Shown in pieces: positions 11,659 through 24,800 of a stretch of 64,000 nt of DNA. The first letter of the stretch is position 1; every line of letters starts with the position of its first letter. Source of the DNA: Buddleja alternifolia (Eukaryota; Streptophyta; Magnoliopsida; Lamiales; Scrophulariaceae). The position numbers and the translations under genes are program-made. The DNA lies in the NCBI GenBank assembly GCA_019426215.1, contig CM033394.1:43770423-43834422 (forward strand), read 5' to 3'. The notes beneath the pieces are model-generated. The model made no database searches and was not told the origin of the DNA. It saw only the letters and a program-made list of their open reading frames with translations.

Positions 11659-12649
11659 TAATTTTACAGTGCATTGGTTGCAACAACCACCCATTGTTTC
11701 TTTTCCATTTTTTTTTTTAGTAATTTGTTACATGTTTCGATACATCATGATTATCAATAATTGTTCAACAAGTAAAAATTATTAATCAAATCGCAACTAC
11801 TACTATCGACTAATAACTATTAAGAAAATAGACTAGAAAATATACACGTTGATGAGATTAAAACTTAAGACCTTTAATATGTTGATCATACATCATTTTT
11901 GCTAATACAGCTAGACCTCATTTGCATCGAACATCCATTTTGGCCATTGGTTTATACGTATGGGCTCCCACATCCTTGAATTCAACGGATAATTAGATAG
12001 GCTATGAATGATTCATAAGTATTGCATTTGATCGATCACACCGAGTGATTCTTATCAAGCTTTGAAACTTTAAAATTAGGTATAATTGCAATGTGTAATA
12101 GGAATTCATATGATTTCATTATATGAATGATTATTATTGTGCTGAAATTTGAAATCCTGATAATTCCTATCCAAGATCTTTACACCCCAATCTCTCATGG
12201 CTTGTTTCCAATGCTTATACTATTTAAATGTTAACATGTTGCATGCAACACTTGGAACTCGGGATAAGTTGAAAAATTGCATGCCAAATAGGGAAAATCT
12301 GGATTTTATTTGATTCTTTGTTCATTCGGAAGTGGCTCGAAGTTAAAATGGGGTTACATACGTTGCATACTTGCATTAAGCTAGACAAAAGGCAAACGAA
12401 TAAATAAAAGATGTCCACATAATTGGTTACTTCTATAGAAAAGCCAAAAAACTAAAAGAAGCTCATCATAAGTTCATATTCTTACAAGAAAAATTAGATT
12501 ATATCACTTTTATAAAAAAATAAAAAAATTCGTAGTTTGCTTTATAGGAGATTAACAGATTTAGTAACTGTGCATAGACTACTTTTGTATTTGTTCTTTA
12601 ATAAATTATATTAATGCATCTTTTCATATTTTGATTGTTACTTTGGGAC
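11659..12649. other. AT-rich intergenic DNA
   Basis: No coding or RNA gene was recognised between the hAT-like element and the copia LTR. Confidence 0.45.
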
Positions 12650-13111
12650 TGTTAGCCCCTAATAAAAGTTCGATAGGTTAGGAATCAACGTGCATAAAAG
12701 AACTTAAAAGTAAAAATCAAAGCAAGAAACAAGACAACGATTTATGTGGTTCGGCAATTTGCCTACATCCACGGACCTATGCTAGAGAGATTTTATTGAT
12801 GTATGAGAGTGATCCACATTACAAAGATGAATAACCATCTACTTATATAGTAAAACCTTGGAGATTAAGTAAAACAAGCCCTAATACACTTAGGAAACCC
12901 AAAAACTTGCCAAAAATAGCCAAAAACACGTAAACTAAAACTGCTGTCCGCGACCATGGCGCCACAGCGCCAAATGTGGCTCCATGGCGCCAACCATGTA
13001 GAATGTGGTGCCACGGCGCCAGATGCGTAGAAACTTTTTCTTCCTTTTTTTTTTTTTCATCTTTTGGCTTTTTCCTTTTGCACTTTGATTGTCTCCACTT
13101 ATAACCCATCA
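12650..13111 (-). mobile_element. 3' LTR of the Tork-like copia element
   Basis: Read on the minus strand it starts TGATGGGTTATAAG and ends GCTAACA (TG...CA), 462 bp. Immediately inside (plus 13112-13129) is the purine tract read as AAGTGGGAGAT on the minus strand, a typical copia polypurine tract. A TATA-like box (actatataagtag) lies near 12842. A truncated direct copy is at 17154-17528. It includes a GC-rich patch with repeated 'ggcgcc'. Confidence 0.8.
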
Positions 13112-13632
13112 ATCTCCCACTTGGAGACTAATTCAAAGTAGAATGAAATCCCATTTTTAAACCAGCGATCCTTACTTCTTCAAGTAAACGCACACTCTCT
13201 CTAGCATAAGTCGGCCTCCTCATCATAGAAACTCGAGGCCAACTGAGGCCATACAGAACATCAGTTTCTCGATGGTAACCCCCTTTGTCAACATGTCTGC
13301 CGGATTTTTCGTACCCAAAATCTTCTTCAATTCCAAAGTTCCACCATCAATCATCTCCCGAATATAATGATACTTCAGTTGAATATGTTTTGTCCTAAAA
13401 TGAAAAACCGGATTCTTCGCAAGACAAATCGCACTTTGACTATCACTATAAAGTGCACAATCCCGTTGCTCCTTGTCAATTTCCCTCAGAAAATTCTTCA
13501 ACCAAATCATCTCTTTCCCAGCTTCTGAAATAGCTATGTACTCGGCTTCGGTTGTAGAAAGTGCTACACACTTTTGTAGCCTTGACATCCAACTAATTGT
13601 TGTGCCACCTAAAGTGTAAATAGAGCCCGAGG

Positions 13633-15041
13633 TAGGGCTAGGCAACAATTTTCTAAAACAGCCCGAACCGCTCGCACAGAACCGCACCAAACCGTTTTCG
13701 TCAAATTGTTGCGCAAACCGTGGTTTTGATTTTAAACGAAAACCGCACCGCAAGTTGGTTTGGTGATGGTTTTGGACCAAACCGCACCAAACCGAACCGC
13801 AAAACCGCCATTATTTTTTATATATATATACATATTTATTTTTATTTTCTATACATTTATTTATTATGAATTTGTTATTTAATCATATTGAAATTGATAT
13901 TGAGAATTAAATTTCATTTGCTATAACTAATTATTCATTTTGAATTAGGATTAAAGTAATACTAGATTAGATATATCAAATAACATGAACCGAACTGATG
14001 AACACCTCTATAGATTGATACCTTAAGCCCTAAACCCTAAACCATAAGCTTTAACCCCTAAACCATGAACTCTAAACCCTAAACCCTAAATGCATGATAG
14101 ATTAAATAAATAGAATGAGTTTTTATCTAATATGGACCAATAAAAAGTATATAACAATTATTGAAGTGTTCACCCAAGATGCGTGTCCATATTTTCTTGA
14201 AGCATGGACTTGGGGAAATAAATGAAATCTTAGATATACCAATTTATATACTACAAATAAAATATCTTTTTGAACTTTAGACTAATTAAAATAAGTACTT
14301 CAAAATGTTATTCAATTGATTTTTGAATCTTGTGTTATGGATGATATGTTCTAATTGAATTATAATTTGATTGAGATAATTTCTCGATAACTTATAATGC
14401 ACGTATAACACATATCTCATCTCAACCTTATAAATTTGAGGTGAGTTTAGAGACGGAAATATAAATTTAAATTTCATCTTCAATCACAGACAGTAGATAA
14501 AATTAAAATTTTATATTAATTCAAAATAAAAATTATAGGTAAAAATTAAATTATATTAAAAAACTGAATTCATATTCATCTTAATCATGACTAAAAATGA
14601 TTAATATTAAAACAAGGAAACAAGTTTCATTCTAAAAGATTGAGTCTGTGACTTCTAAGGCTTTCAAAAGCTCGCGAGCTTTTTCATTTTTTTATATATA
14701 TTTATTTTTATATTAGTCCAATATTTTAAGTTTTTGCGAAACTTTGATTATGTTATGTAGTTTTTGGATAAATAATTTTTGTTAAGCATAACTTTTATCC
14801 ATGTGAAATATTATAATAGGTTTAGTTAGGTAATGTTTAAAAAATGACACTTTTATGCAAATATCCTGAAATATTTCTTTTTAGTTAGATAAAAAGCATA
14901 AACCGCACCGAACCGTCCAAAACCGCACCCTTGGTTTTATTTTTCAAAATAACAATTTGAGATTTCTCTACCAAAAAACCGCACTTGACAATTCGGTTTC
15001 AAATTAGTAAAAAAAAACTGAAACCACCACGAACACCCCTA
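13633..15041. mobile_element. hAT-like element inserted in the copia RNase H region
   Basis: Ends tagggctaggcaac and cgaacacccct-a (TAGGG...CCCTA). The flanks gcccgagg (13625-13632) and gctcgagg (15042-15049) agree at 7 of 8 positions. When the insert is skipped, the copia frame continues from WKSTSS to GSIYTLGG. Terminal 250 bp at both ends are rich in 'aaccgcacc' and 'aaaccg' repeats in opposite orientation. The middle is AT-rich without a transposase frame. Confidence 0.8.
14026..14092. repeat. Interstitial telomere-like repeats (CCCTAAA)
   Basis: A cluster of perfect and degenerate CCCTAAA units ('gccctaaaccctaaacc', 'cctaaaccatgaactctaaa', 'ccctaaaccctaaatg'), about eight units, lies within the hAT-like insertion. 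Plant telomeres use TTTAGGG/CCCTAAA. Confidence 0.7.
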
Positions 15042-17153
15042 GCTCGAGGTGCTCTTCCAACCATCTTGATCACCACCTAAGTCGGCATCCACAAAGCCCT
15101 CTAAAGTGACACTACTAGTCTTAAAACTCAAACACATATCCGATGTGCCTTTCAAATACCTTAGTAGCCACTTCACTGCTTCCCAATGCTGTAAACCCGG
15201 ATTAGCCATAAATCTACTTACGACTCCCACTGCATGAGCTATATACGGTCTTGTACACACCGTTGCGTACATCAAACTTTCAATGGCAGAGGCATAAGGA
15301 ACCTTTGCCATCTTTTCTCGCTCTTCATCAGATTTAGGTGATTGCTCCTTACTTAGTTTGAATTGACTCCCTAAAGGAGTGCTTCTAGACTTTGCATCAG
15401 TGATAGCAAATCTATCAAGCACCTTATGAATATACCTTTATTGAGTCAATTTGAGGCTCCCATTCGACCTATCTCGAATAATTCTCATCCCGAGAATCGT
15501 ATTTGCAGCCCCCAAGTCCTTCATTTCAAACTCACTTGACAATTGTTGTTTCAGCCTTTTGATTTCCCCCATATTAGACCTAACGACTAACATGTCATCG
15601 ATATACAACAATAAGATTATGTAGCAATCCTTAAACTTCTTAAAATAACAACAGTGATCCATTTGACATCTTGTAAATCCATTTCCATCCATAAAGGTGT
15701 CAAATCTCTTGTACCACTGTCTCGGAGCTTGTTTCAATCCGTACAAACTTTTCTGTAGTTTGCACACAAGGTTTTCCTTTCCATCTCCAGAAAACTCTCC
15801 GGTTGAACCATGTAAATATCTTCCTCCAAATCACCATGAAGGAACTCCGTTTTTACATCGAACTGCTCAAGATGTAAATCCTTTGCAGCAACAACACTTA
15901 GAACCATCCTTATAGTAGTCAACTTAACAACCGGCGAAAAAATTTCAGTGTAGTCAATCCCTTCCTTCTGTTGGAACCCTTTAACTACCAACCTCGCCTT
16001 GTACCTTTTACTACCATCTGGCTCATCCTTAACCCGGAATACCCACTTGTTCTGCAAAGCTCGTTTCCCCTCCGATAATTTAGTCAACCTCCAAGTCTTA
16101 TTTCTCTCAAGAGAGCTCATGTCATCTTTCATAGCTAGCTCCCACTTGGAAGAATCTCCTACACTCATTGCCTCCTTGTACGACTCCGGCTCACCCGAAT
16201 CCGTCAAAAGTAAATAGTGTAAGAAAGGGGAATACCGTATGTTTGGTTTGGGGGTTCTGCTCGATCTCCTCAAGGTAGGTTGCGGAGTCTCCGGATCTTC
16301 CTCAATCCTATTCTCAGCTCCATTTCCTGCAACCTCATCCACAGTGATCTTTTCCAATATCGCCTTTGGTTTCTCATTTTCCTCAGTCTCTGCCCCAAGT
16401 CTATCCTTAAACACCTTTTTGTTGAACGTGGCATCCTTATGCCTTATGATTTTGTTGTTTTGGTAATCCCCAAAACTCTCTCCTCCATAGCCAATAAAGA
16501 TGCACTTCTGTGCTTTAGGATCCAACTTATCCCTGTCATCAAAACTTCGCAAGACATAAGATAAACAACCGAATATTTTTAAATGCGATAAATTCACCTC
16601 CTTTCCAGACCAAACCTCCTCCGGTATTTTGAAATCCAATGGTACTGAAGGTCCCTGGTTGATGAGGTAAGCCGTCGTGCTCACCGCATCAGCCCAAAAT
16701 GTCTTTGGCAACCCGGGGTAAAGCCTCATGCTCCTGGCTCGTTCATTCAAAATTCTATTCATCCGCTCTGCAATCCCATTCTGCTGCTGAGTTTCCAGAA
16801 TGGTCTTGATCATCTTGATCCCATTCTCTGCACAATAGTCTTTGAACTCTTGGCTGTCATACTCCCCGCCATTATCCGACCTCAGACACTTCAATCTCAA
16901 CCCCGTTTCATTCTCGACTTCCATCTTCCACTTCTTAAAGCTACTAAACACTTCAGATTTATTTTTCAGAAAATAAACTCATACCTTTCGAGTGGAATCA
17001 TCAATGAAAACGACATAATATCTGGACCCTCCAAGTGACTGTACGGGTGCCGGTCCCCATACATCAGTGTGCACAAGTTGCAATTTCTTAGTCTTAGGTT
17101 CTCTTCCAACCTTGGAAAAACTCACCTTTTTCTGCTTTCCAAGAACACAGTCT

Positions 17154-17528
17154 TAGCAAGAAACAAGACAACGATTTACGTGGTTCGGCAATTTGCCTAC
17201 ATCCACGGACCTATGCTAGAGAGATTTTGTTGATGTATAAGAGTGATCTACATTACAAAGATGAATAACCATCTATTTATATAGTAAAACCTTTGAGACT
17301 AAGTAAAACAAGCCCTAATATACTTAGGAAACCCAAAACTTGCCAAAAATAGCCAAAAATGCTTAAACTAAAACTGCTGTCCGCGACCATGGCGCCACAG
17401 CGCCATGGTGCCAACCATGCAGAATGTGGTGCCACGGCGCCAGATGCGCAGAAACTTTTTCTTCCTTTTTTTTTCTTCTTTTGGCTTTTCCCTTTTGCAC
17501 TTTGATTGTCTCCACTTATAACCCATCA
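17154..17528 (-). mobile_element. 5' LTR of the Tork-like copia element, inner end deleted
   Basis: Aligns with 12733-13111 with few differences and ends at TGATGGG (minus) at 17528. It lacks the last ~80 bp of the LTR (counterpart of 12650-12732), the primer site, gag and protease. Instead it joins straight into integrase at 'agcaagaaac', a phrase also found in the complete LTR at about 12731. No 5-bp target duplication was found outside (gggac versus cgatg). Confidence 0.75.
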
Positions 17529-17554
17529 CGATGTAGGCATTACAATATATATAT

Positions 17555-18703
17555 GTGGATAATGTACGAACAAATACTTTGAGATTTATATGACTTGAAT
17601 TTCGAGAGGTGCAATACAAGGTGGAAGTTGGATGTTACAGCCTATTGAAAGCCCTCGTTATAGGTATTTAGCATAGAAAACCCGATACTGGCAAAGGAAA
17701 AAAGGACTTGAGCCAAGAAATGTACATATATACATTCACACGACGAATGCTTTGAGTTATCTGACACCGCAACCTTAAGAGGCTCAGCACAAAGCATAAG
17801 TTGGATATGTAGCCAACTAAATGCCCTCGCTATAAGTATTCACCATAGGAAACCCGACACTAGCCAAGACAAACAAGCGCTTTTCTTCAACAATTTCTGA
17901 TCTCTAGTGGACCTCTCAGTAGAATTCGAACCCAGATGACTTCTTTTGATTATTCAAACTCACCAACTAGTTATGAAATTGCATTGACAGCCTCTACTCT
18001 TGTCATAGCTCGCCGGAGAGCTAAATTTGCCTCAAGTAAATATATATATATATATATATATATCATGAATCTGAACAAAAAAATTTGGATTTAATTAAAT
18101 TCATTAATTCATAAAGATACATGCAGGTGCAGTACGTGGATAATGTACGAACAAATACTCTGAGATTTATATGACTTGAATTTCGAGAGGTGCAATACAA
18201 GGTGGAAGTGGGATGTTATAGCCAATTGAAAGCCCTTGTTATAGGTATTTAGCATAGAAAACCCGATACTGGCTAAGGCAAAAGGCACTTGAGCTAAGAA
18301 ATGTACATATATACATTCACACCCGACGAATGCTTTGAGTTATCTGTCCCCGCAACCTTAAGAGGCTCAGCACAAAGCATAAGTTGGATATGTAGCTAAC
18401 TAAATGCCCTCGCTATAAGTATTCACCATAGGAAACCCGACACTGGCCAAGGCAAACAAGCGCTTTTCTTTAACAATTTCTGATCTCTAGTGGACCTCTC
18501 AGTAGGATTCGAACCCAAATGACTTCTTTTGATTATTCGAACGCACCAACTAGTTATGAAATAGCATTGACAACCTCTACTCTTGTTCTAGCTCATCGGA
18601 GAGCTAGATTTGCCTCAAGTAAATATATATATATATTTCATGAATCTGAACAAAAAAAATTGGATTTAATTAAATTCACTAATTCATAAAGATACCTGCA
18701 GGT
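17555..18703. repeat. 581-bp tandem duplication containing a SINE-like tRNA box
   Basis: Copy 1 (17555-18135) and copy 2 (18136-18703) both start gtggataatgtacgaacaaa and end before ataaagatac(a/c)tgcagg. They differ at scattered positions and in a TA microsatellite. On the minus strand each contains 'gggttcgaattc', a B-box-like sequence, preceded by a possible A-box, so the unit includes an old tRNA-derived SINE. Each unit also has two internally related ~90-bp halves ('gccctcg(t)tata-gtattta-catag-aaacccga'). Confidence 0.75.
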
Positions 18704-21072
18704 AACTTTTCAAGATTATAATTTTTGATATAATTACAATAATTCATCTATAGTAGGCCACATATGTGAGTACCATGCCATCACATCGATCATTTCCGCT
18801 TTCCTTTGGAGGACTTTGGATCCGATAAAAAAAATATAATTATGATACTCCTAATACTTCTATTTATTTTTTATTTTTTTATTTTCATCAAATATCGATA
18901 TAAGAATATTGTTTTTATTTATAAATATGGTGGTTGACACAAGCATGAAGCATCCAATACCCTCTTAAATGCCACTTGTGAAGAGCCAAAATTAATAAAT
19001 TAGATGGCTAGAGTATCTTAGACAATGCAAGATTCGGGAGGATCAGAATATCTTTCTCATCTTCTTATGGACAAGATAATATAAATAAAACCAAAGACAG
19101 AATATACTTAATCATAACATTACTTTATAATAGAACATTAAAAATAGTTAATTAATTCCCACTAAACCTAATACAATGATGCATATGCTTCTATGGACAA
19201 GAGAATATTCTTTGGATGGGGCCATTGATTCTTATATAGCTGTTTTGTAAATGTTTTTCGATTCTTTTCCCCCCTCCACAGAGGTAATAAAACAAAATTT
19301 GTCTTTTTTTTAAAAAAATTGTTGGCATCAAATAATGGCACTATTGGTCTGGTAGCTGTCATGTCTTTATTTGGATAATTTTTAGATAGATTAATTTTAT
19401 GAGAGTAGATTAAGTTTATTAGAGTAGATTCACTTAACATTGTTAATTGCAATTAACAATGTTTTTTCTTTAATTGATCAAAAAAACATTGTTAATTGCA
19501 AGTAGTGAGGTGATAAAAACGAACACGTTAACCCTAATTCAATTATTTGTGATTGATTAGTCCCAATGGACTCAGTGCAATATAACTTTTATTCATGTAT
19601 TTTGGGAGCGAACCAATCAGTGGATAAATTGTCGAATATTACTTGCGATAAGAATTTAAGTAATGTGCTTGTATCAAATCAGTAACCTTTACAACTTCAT
19701 GGATTACTTAGAATGGATATATTACAATTTCCATCATTTGGAATGTTAGGCCTTGTGTTGTTTATGTTTTTGAGTTAAAATCTTGAAAATTTTTCGAAAA
19801 ATGCGTATTTCGGAGATTCATGTGAAAATGATATGTTGTGTTTGATTATATCTTTTAAAATTGTTGAAATTTATAAAATGTGTCAATTAAAAATGATTGG
19901 TTGATGTATGATATGTGAAATATAAATCAAAAATTGTAAAGTGTGAATGGGAAAGAAAAAAGTAATAGTTGGAGTAAATGATTATTGATTGATAATTGTG
20001 TGAAATGATGGACGTAGTGATTACCAGGTAGTTGCATAGTGAAAAGTGAAAGTCAAGTTGTGAAAAAAATGAATTTGGATGAAAATAGTTTGTGGCGTGG
20101 GTTTTTAGGTTTTTATGAATATTTAGGATATAAAGAAAACGAATTAAAAAACACAAATAAACAAGGCCTTAGAATGTAAGAAGGTAATACTCCCGTATAT
20201 TTGTTTCTTAACAATTCTTGTATTATTGTTTGAAGATTAATAAAGGCCCGATGTTTCGTAATATCTCTCGCCTAAACACGAACTGTTTAATAATAATAAT
20301 TAAAAAAAAAAGTCACAATGGGCTAAGTGATGAGTTTCAAGATTTAATACTAATGCGAAAGACTTGCTAGGATATTTTATGGAGAAAATTACCTATAGAC
20401 CTTCTCATGCTATAGTCAATTACCAAAACTCCCCCGACATTTTCAATATTATATAAAGTCCTCTTAATATTATGAATTTTTTTATTTTGTGCATACACTT
20501 CGAGTATGTGTCATCAATTAGTATATGTTATATGTGTGAGCCCGCCAGCGATGACTTTCAATTAAAAACCAGATACTCATGCTAAGTTATCCAAATATGG
20601 AAAATTGAGCCAAATTTTCCCGGTCATGTATGAATGCTTGTGCATTCCAAAAGGACCTTCTGAATTTCAGAGTTGTTTTAAACTTCAATAGTGCAATTTC
20701 TTTGAAGATGAACAACTCAATAATCAAGATGATGATCACATTGCGCGTGTAGAACTGGACTTTGTCGCCTTTACACTAAAAAGGAAAGAGTTCTATTCAT
20801 TTGGTTTTTTGGGTAATATGAAGCTACATTACTTTCTCAACATAAAGCATTTGATAAGAAACTTCTCGTGAAGAACATTTGATTGGGTCATATTTGGAGA
20901 CAATGGGGTTTCGAGATTATTTCCACCATCACATGTTGTACCACCCGCATGTATATCTATATATGTGGGATGAAGATTATTCAAGATCTCAGATCCTGAT
21001 AGCCACCAATTATCACCCTAGTTAATTCCCTAAAATGGGAATAAGATCAGTGAGTATATTTTGACTATGAAT
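18704..21072. other. AT-rich intergenic DNA
   Basis: No gene was recognised. Short frames at 19168-19452 and 19887-20156 have AT-driven composition (Asn, Tyr, Phe, Ser) and no domain. The stretch near 20385-20475 (gagaaaattacctatagacc) resembles one arm of the intronic foldback repeats near 2776. Confidence 0.45.
19437..19462. repeat. Perfect 26-bp palindrome
   Basis: Positions 19437-19462 equal their own reverse complement (half-site acattgttaattg). A further copy of the half-site plus three bases (acattgttaattgcaa) lies at about 19486-19501, so a cruciform or a dimeric binding site is possible. AT-rich palindromes also arise by chance. Confidence 0.6.
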
Positions 21073-21415
21073 AGGGGTGACGAGCCAAGTCGAGCCGAAC
21101 GAGATGATGTTCAAACTTGTTTGAAATACAACCAATCTCCAAAGTTTGTGTTTGAGCTTGTTTGATCATTAATCGAGTCGAGCTCAAACGAGCTTTAATC
21201 AAGCCCAATACGAGTTGAGCTCGAGTAGTTTGATTTTTTTGTACATATTTTTATTATTTTTGCTAATCGAGCCAAGAGCTTCAAAACTTATTAAACACAA
21301 AAAGTCGTTCAAATTTGATTTGATATGTTAATATACTGAACTCAAATAAGTATTTTAGCGATCGAGCTTGAATCGAGTATCGATTAATTTGATTCATCTT
21401 TCCCTCTTAACCATG
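21073..21415. mobile_element. hAT-like non-autonomous element, 'GAGCTCG' family
   Basis: Begins taggggtgacgagccaag and continues with 'gccgaacgagatg-tgttcaaacttgtt', the same order of phrases as 30620-30947, and as the reverse complement of 11312-11650. The right end (tctttccctctta) is decayed. Flanks actatgaa and accatgat agree at 6 of 8 positions. Confidence 0.55.
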
Positions 21416-21874
21416 ATATTTACCTAACATTTTATTTCATTTTCTCATTATCCTCCTTTTTGCATTAATTTGTTAGGTCAGCGTGGACCAGGTCATTGTT
21501 ATTAACTTCCTTTGCAAGAAGTTTTTAAATAGTCGAATTCCGTACAAGATATGCTATTAAATCCTCGCCAGATTGACATAGCACTAAGAAAACAATTAGG
21601 TTAGTATCAAATGCTTAAATCACTTCTCAAATTAATATTATCCTTATTCTGATGTCCATCACATTGGGAAACTCCATCCATTATTAAATCTATATGACTG
21701 TCACTATCTTGCTTCCAAGCTGCAAGTTACAAAATAGTAAACATGTATAATAAACACAAAATATATGGAAGAAAATATAATATGACCTAAATCGACTCTA
21801 TTAATTTTCCTCTATAATTTACTCAAAAACATTTTGTCACAGATATTTCTACAATTTTTTCACAAAGTGAAAAA
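21416..21874. other. 3' flank of the HHO gene
   Basis: AT-rich sequence following (on the minus strand) the stop codon at 21875. It presumably contains the 3' UTR and poly(A) signals; none is assigned. No other gene seen. Confidence 0.4.
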
Positions 21875-24800
21875 TTAATAAGCTTGTGAGCTGGTGGTTG
21901 TATGCGTGGAGGAGGAAGTGGCGGGGGAATGTGATTGATCTTCGCCTTCACTATGATTTTCCCTGTGTTTTCTTTGTTTAAGAGATGCTGATGACTCTTG
22001 GAAAGGTGGCGGGAGTTTAGCAATAGGGGCGTAGATTCCGTTAGAGGTGGCGGCAACACCGGACGCCTCCCCTGAAGTGGCGGTTGTAGCCGCCATTGTG
22101 GAATACTCCGGTGGCGGCATCCATATTCCTCCCACCACCACAAATTGTGGTGTTTGTGTGGTGGTGTTGTTTTGGTTTGGTGGGCTTGGCCTTCTCGTGT
22201 GTAGACGATATTTCTGTAACAAATAACATGAAAAAATAAATAAATTAAGGATTGCTTAATAGTAAAGATTGGAAAAAGCAATAGGAATTTCAAAATAAAA
22301 AAGATTCACTACATTTAAAGTTTCTTTTCATGAAATTTAAAGCTAGGGCATATCTTCATTCTCAAGCCTAATTATAAAGAAATAAAAGTAGTAGATTCCT
22401 TTGCATTATCAATACTCGAATTTCTACTCAATTAGTCTTTCCTTCAAATGAAAGTTTCTCCTTAAATTTACAAGGGATTCTCCTTTAGACCACTATGTAA
22501 AAAGATGTCCAATGATGCTTTTCCGATTAGATTAGGATCATAAAATGTCCCCATTACATGTATTTAGCACTATCGACGATCATAATTTATGGTATATCAT
22601 ACATACACCTTTAGAACCTTTAAGTGATTTTTACAATAATAATTTACGATCATAATTTATGGCCGAGATCAATAAAATTGGTATATCATACATACACCTT
22701 TAGAACCTTTAAGTGATTTTTACAATAACACCTTCATGCAACCAATGTATTGATGAACCGACTGTAGTGATCTCGATTCACTTAAAATCGTCCATCGATT
22801 AAAATGTGTCAAATCAAAATGGGAATATTAGCAATGGAAAATTGCAACAATACCCAAATTTCCACTTTTCTTGTCAATAAGTAGTTCGAACCCTTTATTC
22901 CAATTTGACATATGATCTAATTTTTCACATCGCAAAAGTGTTGTGTATGCATATGATCATAACCATACTAAAACTTGAAATATGGAATAGAGGATATGAA
23001 TCTATTCTTTGTGTATATAATCCACGATAAATGTATAAAAAAAATCGAAAAAATTGGAATAGTGATCTTAATTAATTATCCCAAATAACATCTCGAAAAT
23101 CTTAATACACAAGAATTACAATAAAAATAAATAAAAAAATCATTAGTATGAAAAAGTACCTGTAAATGACTTTTAACTTCATCATTAGTGAGCCCATCAA
23201 CCTTCATCAACTCCCTAATTTGTTTTGGTGTAGCAACTGCAATAATCCAACATTAATCACAAAACAAATTTAGTCACATGAAAAATAAATAAATAAATAT
23301 TTAGAATTTTAAAAGAAGGGCAATAATCTGCAATCTGGATCTTCTCTTACATATGTTTGTTACACTTCTGCTTATATGTGTGAAAAGTGTATACACGGGC
23401 GGTTAGGATGTGAAGAGAAATTTCATATTTTTATCCACAATATATAATTTTCTCACTCAATATCCTAACCATATGTGTATATAATTGTCCTATATTTATG
23501 CGTGTAACAAGAAGTGTAACTTCGCCGGAGGTGTAATAGAAGATTTGAATTAAATAATCTGGTGCTACGCATACCATGTGCACCACCAAGTTGTTGTAGA
23601 GCTTGCAAGAATCTTCTATGTAACTCAGGTGACCAACACCTCCTTGCCTTTCTTTGAGACTGCCCTTCCTTATCTTCCTTTTTATTTCCGCCGCCGCTCT
23701 CCGCCGTGGAACTGGTGGACGCCGGCGTATTCACCGGCAGCGTAGGAGCAGTTGTAGTAGCAACACTTTTCTTTTTCTTAAATGGATGAAATGCACCACC
23801 ACTCCCATTTCTCTTCACCTCCACTTTTTTCACTGAATCCTAAGAAACCCAAATTCAAAAAATAAAATCAAAAATTATCCACAATTTAAATTTAACAAAA
23901 CCCATAGTTCAAAAAAAAAATCAAAATTTTATTGAAAAATTTAAATTTTACAAAACCCATTTTTTTTAATGAGATGGTTATATCGTTGCATCGGATATCG
24001 AATTAAGTATCACCTATCGACAAATTTCTATTATAAGTTCAAAACAAAGAACTAAGTGCTATATAAGTAGAGAAACACCATACACACAGTGAGACAAACA
24101 TATGACAATATATATATATTTATTTAAATGAAATTACCTCTTTGGAGTGTGGATCTGGGGTTTGATTCCAGAGCTGAACAGATCTAAGCCAATCTGATTT
24201 CTTTGAATTTTTATCATTATTATTTAAATTCTTCACATCTTTATAATCACTTAAATCAGTATCATTTTTGGGTTTTTTGGATTCATGTTCTTCATCATCA
24301 TCATCAGTATGAGAAGAAGCCCTTTTAATAGGCATAAATTCCTCCAAAACAGGCTCATTATCGCTTGATGTCTCTTCAGAACATTCAGATTGCCCATTTA
24401 AATTGTACTCCGTTGTTGTCCCTGATAATTGCTGCTTGCATGCCTCAATTGCTACACAAAAAATACCAAAAATCCCACCTCAGAAAATATATATATGTAT
24501 ATACATGTATTTGTGTGTAGTACCAAAACTCCCACCTCAAAAAACCATTTAAAAGATATTAAGCTTAAAAAATAACCAAAAGGGTATCCAAATATCTCCA
24601 TATTTATGTGTATATACATACATAAATACACACATATATATACACACACACTTGTGTGTGTATAATACCAAAAATCCCACCTCAAAAAAACATTTTACAA
24701 ATATTGATCTTCAAAAATAACCAAAAGGGTCTCCAAATATCTCCTTTTTATGTATATGTATATACCTATATATATATACACACACACACATACACACACA

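Larger units (their letters stand above)
13223..17153 (-). pseudogene. Ty1/copia (Tork-type) polyprotein remnant: integrase, RT, RNase H
   Basis: Reading leftward, the integrase starts just after the zinc finger (DCVLGKQKK near 17140). Next come VHTDVWGP, SDNGGEY and NGIAERMNR with the D, D and E catalytic positions, then a QxxFDVKTxFLHG reverse transcriptase start (about 15840), SLYGLKQAPRQWY, YIDDML, RNase H and LSTTEAEYIA, DSQSA (13420-13560). Breaks: a stop in place of Trp near 16979, a frameshift near 15785, a stop at 15435-15437 after SLKLTQ, and a 1.4-kb hAT-like insertion at 13633-15041. Gag, protease and the first part of integrase are absent. The motif style fits the Tork (Tnt1-like) lineage. 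It cannot move by itself. Confidence 0.88.

Noticed and set aside
15697..17038. Several plus-strand frames (72-94 aa) over the copia element
   Set aside because: Antisense shadows of the integrase/RT coding sequence, without introns or domains, unlike the spliced antisense gene at 61847-63569.
21823..22293. 156-aa Pro/His-rich frame on the minus strand
   Set aside because: Shadow frame of the last HHO exon and intron; the spliced GARP gene explains this region.
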